Shown: positions 59,595 to 64,000 of the stretch, piece by piece
Layout of the letters: every line of letters begins with the position of its first letter
Position numbering within the stretch: the first letter of the stretch is position 1
Source of the DNA: Symbiodinium sp. CCMP2592
Lineage: Eukaryota > Sar > Dinophyceae > Suessiales > Symbiodiniaceae
Direction: 5' to 3'
DNA length: 64,000 nt
NCBI GenBank assembly: GCA_905221615.1
Contig: CAJNDT010006000.1
Coordinates: forward strand, 1-64,000
Made by a program: the position numbers and the translations under genes
Notes under the pieces: model-generated
Databases searched by the model: none
Told to the model about the DNA's origin: nothing
Seen by the model: only the letters and a program-made list of their open reading frames with translations

Positions 59595-60878
59595 ATGGAC
59601 GCATGGCGCTGGCTGGCTCTTGTACTGAGCTTGTGTGCAGCCGGCCGAAGCCCAGCTCCAGCTGGCTGCGCGCAGTCTGAAACTCTGGACGAGTTGACCC
59701 TACTGCAAGTTGAAACGGCCATCGATTTTGATTCAAGAAGAGGCTCGCTTGAAATCCACAGGAAAGCACCGGTGCACAACTTGCCCGAGGAGAAGCTCAA
59801 CTGCTGGCTGCGTTTGTGGCGGATTTCTCTATTTGTCTTGACTGGGGCGATTGCTCATGGCTGGCTTTTCCGGCCATGGAAGCCAATCTTCTTGCTGCTC
59901 ATCCCACTGGGAGTGGCCGCCTTCCCGGCGTTTGTAGCTTCAACATCGTCCGATCACTCGGATCACCTGTTCTTCCTGATAAAGGCCTGTAGCATCTCAG
60001 CTTTCATGATGCTCATGACAGCTTTGTGCATAGCATGTGCCCCGGATGAAGCTGCTTGGCCCTTTAATGGTTGGGTCCACGGCTTTTGTGTTCGCCACCT
60101 CAGAGGTTCTGTCTGGCCACATATAGTGCTTTACCTGCTTCTTTGTGCGAATATCCTCGAGGCGGTGCTGACTGACCTGTCGCATCAATGCTACCTGAAT
60201 GCTCTCACAGGCCTCTGCTTGATAGCAAGTACTCCCGTGCCGGGGGCAGCGCTTTTCCAGTATCCCTTGGAATGGATTCGAGACTACGACATGGCCTCAA
60301 GGCAGGCAGAGCTCCAGGGTCTTCATCTGGAGCTCGACGAAGACCTGAGAGCTCGGATTTCAGATTGGTTTGTTGTGTTGATGGAGACAAAGAGTAGACG
60401 CTTCGGCGATATGTGTTGCCGACTTCCAGTGTCCTGGGTGTGGTTGTACACTTCATGGAATGCTCTGTTCATGTTTGACGTCCGACTTCTGAATGACTGG
60501 ACTTTGGCAATCTTGCTCGTGCCAATACTGGAGAGCCAGAGAATTCTCTGGGTGTTGCAAAGCCACGGAACAGCTTTGGACGCGTGGATGAATTCATATT
60601 GGCTCCAGGTACGAGCTTTCAGTCTTTGGTCCTGGGTTGCTCTTGACAGTCTGTTGCTGAAGCTTCTTCCGGAGCCTGCCCGCCCTGCCGAATGGTTCCA
60701 GCTGTCGGAACACGATGAGGATCTTGCTCGCCACTTCTGGGGTGTCTTCAATCTTGTTTGGGCAGTCCTCCACCTCGTATGGTTCTGGCATCGGGTCTAT
60801 CGACTTCAAGCCGGGACTGAGGAGGGTGCAGAGGTTGGGAAAGCTGGGGCATGTGGGGAAGGTGCGGCGAGCAGATAA
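59595..60878 (+). CDS. Multi-pass membrane protein, apparently intronless
   Basis: I chose ATG 59595 over ATG 59547 because it begins a good signal peptide (MDAWRWLALVLSLCAAG, then a small-residue cleavage region). The mature protein has about eight or nine hydrophobic segments, including WRISLFVLTGAIAHGW, PIFLLLIPLGVAAFPAF, HLFFLIKACSISAFMML, PHIVLYLLLCANILEAV, WTLAILLVPIL and FWGVFNLVWAVLHLVWF. A hydrophilic, acidic loop (ELQGLHLELDEDLRARIS) lies between the fifth and sixth. The tail is Gly/Glu/Ala-rich. I do not recognise the family. A single 427-codon exon stands out in this intron-rich part of the window and could reflect retroposition of a processed mRNA. Confidence 0.75.
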   Translation: MDAWRWLALVLSLCAAGRSPAPAGCAQSETLDELTLLQVETAIDFDSRRGSLEIHRKAPVHNLPEEKLNCWLRLWRISLFVLTGAIAHGWLFRPWKPIFLLLIPLGVAAFPAFVASTSSDHSDHLFFLIKACSISAFMMLMTALCIACAPDEAAWPFNGWVHGFCVRHLRGSVWPHIVLYLLLCANILEAVLTDLSHQCYLNALTGLCLIASTPVPGAALFQYPLEWIRDYDMASRQAELQGLHLELDEDLRARISDWFVVLMETKSRRFGDMCCRLPVSWVWLYTSWNALFMFDVRLLNDWTLAILLVPILESQRILWVLQSHGTALDAWMNSYWLQVRAFSLWSWVALDSLLLKLLPEPARPAEWFQLSEHDEDLARHFWGVFNLVWAVLHLVWFWHRVYRLQAGTEEGAEVGKAGACGEGAASR

Positions 60879-63420
60879 GGTATCCTGGTCGGAGATTTCT
60901 CTGCATAGGACCTCAACCTTCGGGGCGGATGCCCTTGCCGATGCACTCGGTGCAGCGGAAACCCGTCTCACAGGCTGTTGAAATCTTGAAAGGAGTAGAA
61001 GACGTCAGGCTGAAATTCCAGCCGCCGATCACATCGGAGTCCTGAAGCCAACCCCTCGCAGGGTGGGCAAGCCTTCGGGGACCTCACGGCCAGAACGCGT
61101 TATGCTTGGATCAGTTGATGTCAATTCGGGTGTTGCTTAAGAATAAGTGGACGGTCGCCCTTCCGGCATTCCGAGGCTTAGCAGACAAAACACCACCACC
61201 AGCTTGGATGGAGCGCTTTGCTGTGTGCTGTGAGTGTTGTGTTTGCGAGCATTCGAACCTTCATGCCACTGGCAGTATGAGAACAGGAAACGAGCCCCAA
61301 GCCGCACCGCGAATCATGACCGTGAACGACATGACAAGGGCGGTGGTCCCAGTGCGGTTTCTTTTTGTGCCAGCATGGTTGTGCTAGCATGATAAAATCT
61401 TCTTGCGACTGTGTAACAAAACTCTGCCGGGCTTCCCACGAAGTGAATGGCAGCTGGGCTGTTTGCAATTACTCAGTGGTACCCTTCAAGCTTTACGGCG
61501 CGCCATCTCGCAGTTTGAAGTCGGACTCGGTCAGATGTCCAAAATTAGACACTGCTCAGGTCCTCGTGGAGGTTCGGGATTCTCAGGACCACCCAGCACC
61601 GCTGCTGAGGTTATTGCTTTGGAGCTGTTCTAGAGAGCATTGGTAGGCCTGTCGGAAGTTTTGGTGACTGTGTCGCGGAGATGCAAGCTGCAAGTTCTCG
61701 TTCGGCCTCGGCTCACAGCGCCCTCTCCTGGGGCGACCCGACCTTCTCCCTGGGCTGCATAGCGTTTTGGGCCCGCCTGCCTGCACCAGGCGCAGTTCAC
61801 TGCGACGCGGCCCGGGCCTTCACAGACAGGCTTGGAAGATGGGTCATGCCAGGATGATGCGCCGCGGCATTCGTAGCAGCCTGCGTGCTCTGCCTCGTCG
61901 TGACCGATGGCACATGTTGCAGGAGCGGAGACGTACGCTTTTTTCCGCTCGGATTTGGCGCTTTTCTCGGCCTGCTTGCAGGAGTACGCCGTCGGGGAGA
62001 GCAACCAGGAGGAGTTTCGAAAGCTGCGAGTGCGCGATGGCCAGGCCAGGCTCCAGCTCGAGTGCCTAACCCCTGAGCTTTGCACGGTGCTGTGCGAGGT
62101 CACGACCTTGGTGGAATCCACTTCAAGCACTCCTGCAAAGGCTGGTGCCTTGGGCAGTTCCGTTTTTGTCTTTTAAACCGAGTCTCACATGTCTCATAGC
62201 GCATTGCAGCTGGTGAGCTGAGGCCATCGATTGGGCTGCCTGGGATTCCCGCATCAGCAACAAAGAGGCCGTGCGCGGCGCTCTGCCAGGACGTTTTGCA
62301 GCTGAAATGCTTTAGGTCCTCGGCTGCCTCAAAAGCTTCCACGAGCAGCAGTCTGTCTTGCTGGAGACGGTCCTCAAAGAGGCACTCGCCCTGGATCCAC
62401 TTTTCAAGCGTTGGGACTTCCGGAGCTTTCGAGCTTAGGAGGAGCGTTGAGGGTTTTTGCTTGTCTAGCGCGACCTGTTATGACTACCATCATGTCCGCA
62501 GTGAGACTGTGCCCTCTTCAACACATGAAACGGGTGTCAGCAGCTGCCTCGGTCCCCCCCTGTGTCAGGCGAGAAGTCCAATGGCATTTTGGGTGCCACG
62601 TGTTCTTTGTGCAACTTTTTCAAACCTTGGACCTACTAATGCCGGGACATGTGTAGCCCAGAAGTTCATCGTGACTCATGCACAAAGCTCGTCTGCAAGT
62701 TTCATGTTCTTTCGCTGTTCAGACGCCGTCAAAGCAGGATGCCATGCCCGCGAACAGATGATCAGTCTTCCTAGAACTGTGACACGTAAAGCATGTTTTT
62801 TGACTGCGAGGGTGCGTCAGGCAATGTAGAGTACATGCATGACCGTCATGTGTAACATGGTCTCATGGATATTGGCCTTAGATGCAAGGGAGCGAACCTT
62901 CAGAAAGAGCCAGAAGCCCGACAACCACGAACCGGGACCTACGCAGAAGCAAACCTGCCTGAGATGTTGGTACTCAGGGCAGGCGCTGAACAGTGCGATC
63001 TGAGCCTTTCTGAGCAGGATCACTCCGCATCGATTAAGAAGCAGACGGAAGGCTCGGAGCTTGGTTCCTTCGAGTGTGGCTGTGGTTGACAGGTGCTTCG
63101 TCTTGGTCTTTTGAGGCTGGGAGCTTTTCGATGCAGCCGTGACGAGCTGTCAGAAGTCCGTGGAGAAGCCGGGCCCCAAGAGCCGAAGGACGAATCTGCC
63201 GTAAGAAAGCTGCCATGAACGAGTCATTTCATTACCCCTCAGAGCGAGGTGTTTCAAAAAAAATTGTCTGGACCAGAGATGACCAGAGGTCTGAGCAGAT
63301 CTTGCAGAACGGAGCCCGCGCGCTTTGGATTTCCTTCCAGCTTACGCCCCAGTGAACACGAAGTGTCTGAGTCTCTCTCCTGAGTGCTCGGTTGGAGCAA
63401 GACACCCGGAGTTTTTTCGA
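60879..63420 (+). other. Noncoding stretch with one exon-like island
   Basis: The best island is about 61981-62098, plus strand, after gcttgcag and before gaggtcac: QEYAVGESNQEEFRKLRVRD, GQARLQLECLTPELCTVLCE. The rest, including long minus frames at 61630-62130, shows no stable coding character. No RNA gene is seen. Confidence 0.35.
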
Positions 63421-63429
63421 GGAATCCGC

Positions 63430-64000
63430 CAATTTCGATGCTTTCCCAGTCTGAGTGGCTGGACGCTGACCAGTACTGGCAGGCCCGAGCCGTGCAAAAA
63501 GGCCTAGGCAGCGAGGCTCAAGAGCTTTTTTACCTTTTGAGGCCTTCGTCGAGAAGCACCATTTCTACCACAACCACCTGCTAAGTGCCGTCGAAGATCC
63601 CGAGAGCAAGGACTACGATGCCAAGACGAAGGCGGCACTCTCAGCCCACAAAAAGAGCATCCCCCAAGGCTTCCACAAGGAACGCCAATGCATCGAAAGG
63701 CTGACCTGAAGAAGCGATGGGAAACCTTCGATGGTCGACAGCTAAGAGACTGTGTCATTCTGTATCCATTCCCTTCTCATCCGAAAGGGCTGCAGCTGGC
63801 ATGCTGAGGCCGTGGAACGACGCGCCAGAACAACAAGCTGCTGTACCAGCGGCCATCTTTCGAGTGCCCCCTCCGGAAACCTCCACCCGAATTCGGCCGG
63901 CTGCGCGGCTGGGCTGGGAGCCAGGTACTACGACGTTTTCCGGGGCCCGCTCATCGAGCACATGATTTTCTATCTCACAAAGACCGGGGGCGATGCCAGG
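63430..64000 (+). CDS. Partial multi-exon gene running off the right edge
   Basis: Several adjacent plus-strand coding blocks are visible. SEWLDADQYWQARAVQKGLG and SEAQELFYL come first (63445-63535). FEAFVEKHHFYHNHLLSAVE, DPESKDYDAKTKAALSAHKK and SIPQGFHKERQCIERLT follow (63536-63707). The first two abut at a T homopolymer (gcttttttacctttt) and differ by one frame, so a one-base indel is as likely as a splice. Then come KLLYQRPSFECPLRKPPPEF (about 63837-63900) and YYDVFRGPLIEHMIFYLTKT (63927-64000), the last open at the window end. The product is unknown; it is a soluble, His/Lys/Glu-rich protein. Confidence 0.5.

Overview
Organism. The window looks like nuclear DNA of a dinoflagellate, probably a Symbiodinium- or Polarella-like alga. 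This is inference, from (i) long Copia-type and DIRS-like polyproteins of the style seen in dinoflagellates, (ii) short tracts resembling the 3' end of the dinoflagellate spliced leader (ending in ttggctcaag), one of them exactly at the 5' junction of a LINE, (iii) low gene density with small coding-like islands, and (iv) a Tpt1/KptA-like domain inside a mobile-element-like locus. Nothing prokaryotic (operons, ribosome binding sites, CRISPR) is present.

Layout. 0-8.65 kb: a plus-strand series of long open frames of unknown family, broken by frame changes. The last one carries a recognisable RNA 2'-phosphotransferase (Tpt1/KptA)-like domain. 9.2-18.35 kb: a Copia-type retroelement (Gag with zinc knuckle, protease, integrase, reverse transcriptase, RNase H) with an unusual C-terminal extension of about 820 residues. 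Its pol and 3' noncoding DNA are saturated with the hexamer AGGAAC in all three codon phases. 18.4-28.4 kb: a DIRS-like RT/RNase H gene interrupted by a LINE of about 6.64 kb. The insertion is flanked by a 14-bp target-site duplication, and removing the LINE plus one duplicate restores an 808-codon open frame. The gene is followed by two 199-bp direct repeats 694 bp apart, which fit split direct repeats. 28.4-34.2 kb: a decayed AT-hook/zinc-finger, transposase-like gene, broken by a stop, frame changes, a 0.9-kb tandem array and a CA microsatellite. 34.6-38.63 kb: a second, 5'-truncated LINE of the same lineage. Both LINEs carry C2H2-like fingers, a small basic or helical ORF, and a C-terminal domain related to ubiquitin-specific proteases. 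38.6-64 kb: mostly noncoding host DNA with a duplicated GT31-like glycosyltransferase gene (42.9-44.8 kb), an apparently intronless multi-pass membrane protein gene (59.6-60.9 kb), scattered exon-like islands and the start of a gene running off the right edge.

How the parts relate. Every recognisable element is on the plus strand. The nested LINE gives a relative order: the DIRS-like gene was intact when the LINE entered. The most unusual signals are the AGGAAC saturation, the Tpt1-bearing multi-ORF locus, the spliced-leader-like LINE 5' end, and the USP-like domain of the LINE family.

Limits. No alignment or database search was possible. Exon limits in 38-64 kb are approximate and many islands there are low confidence.
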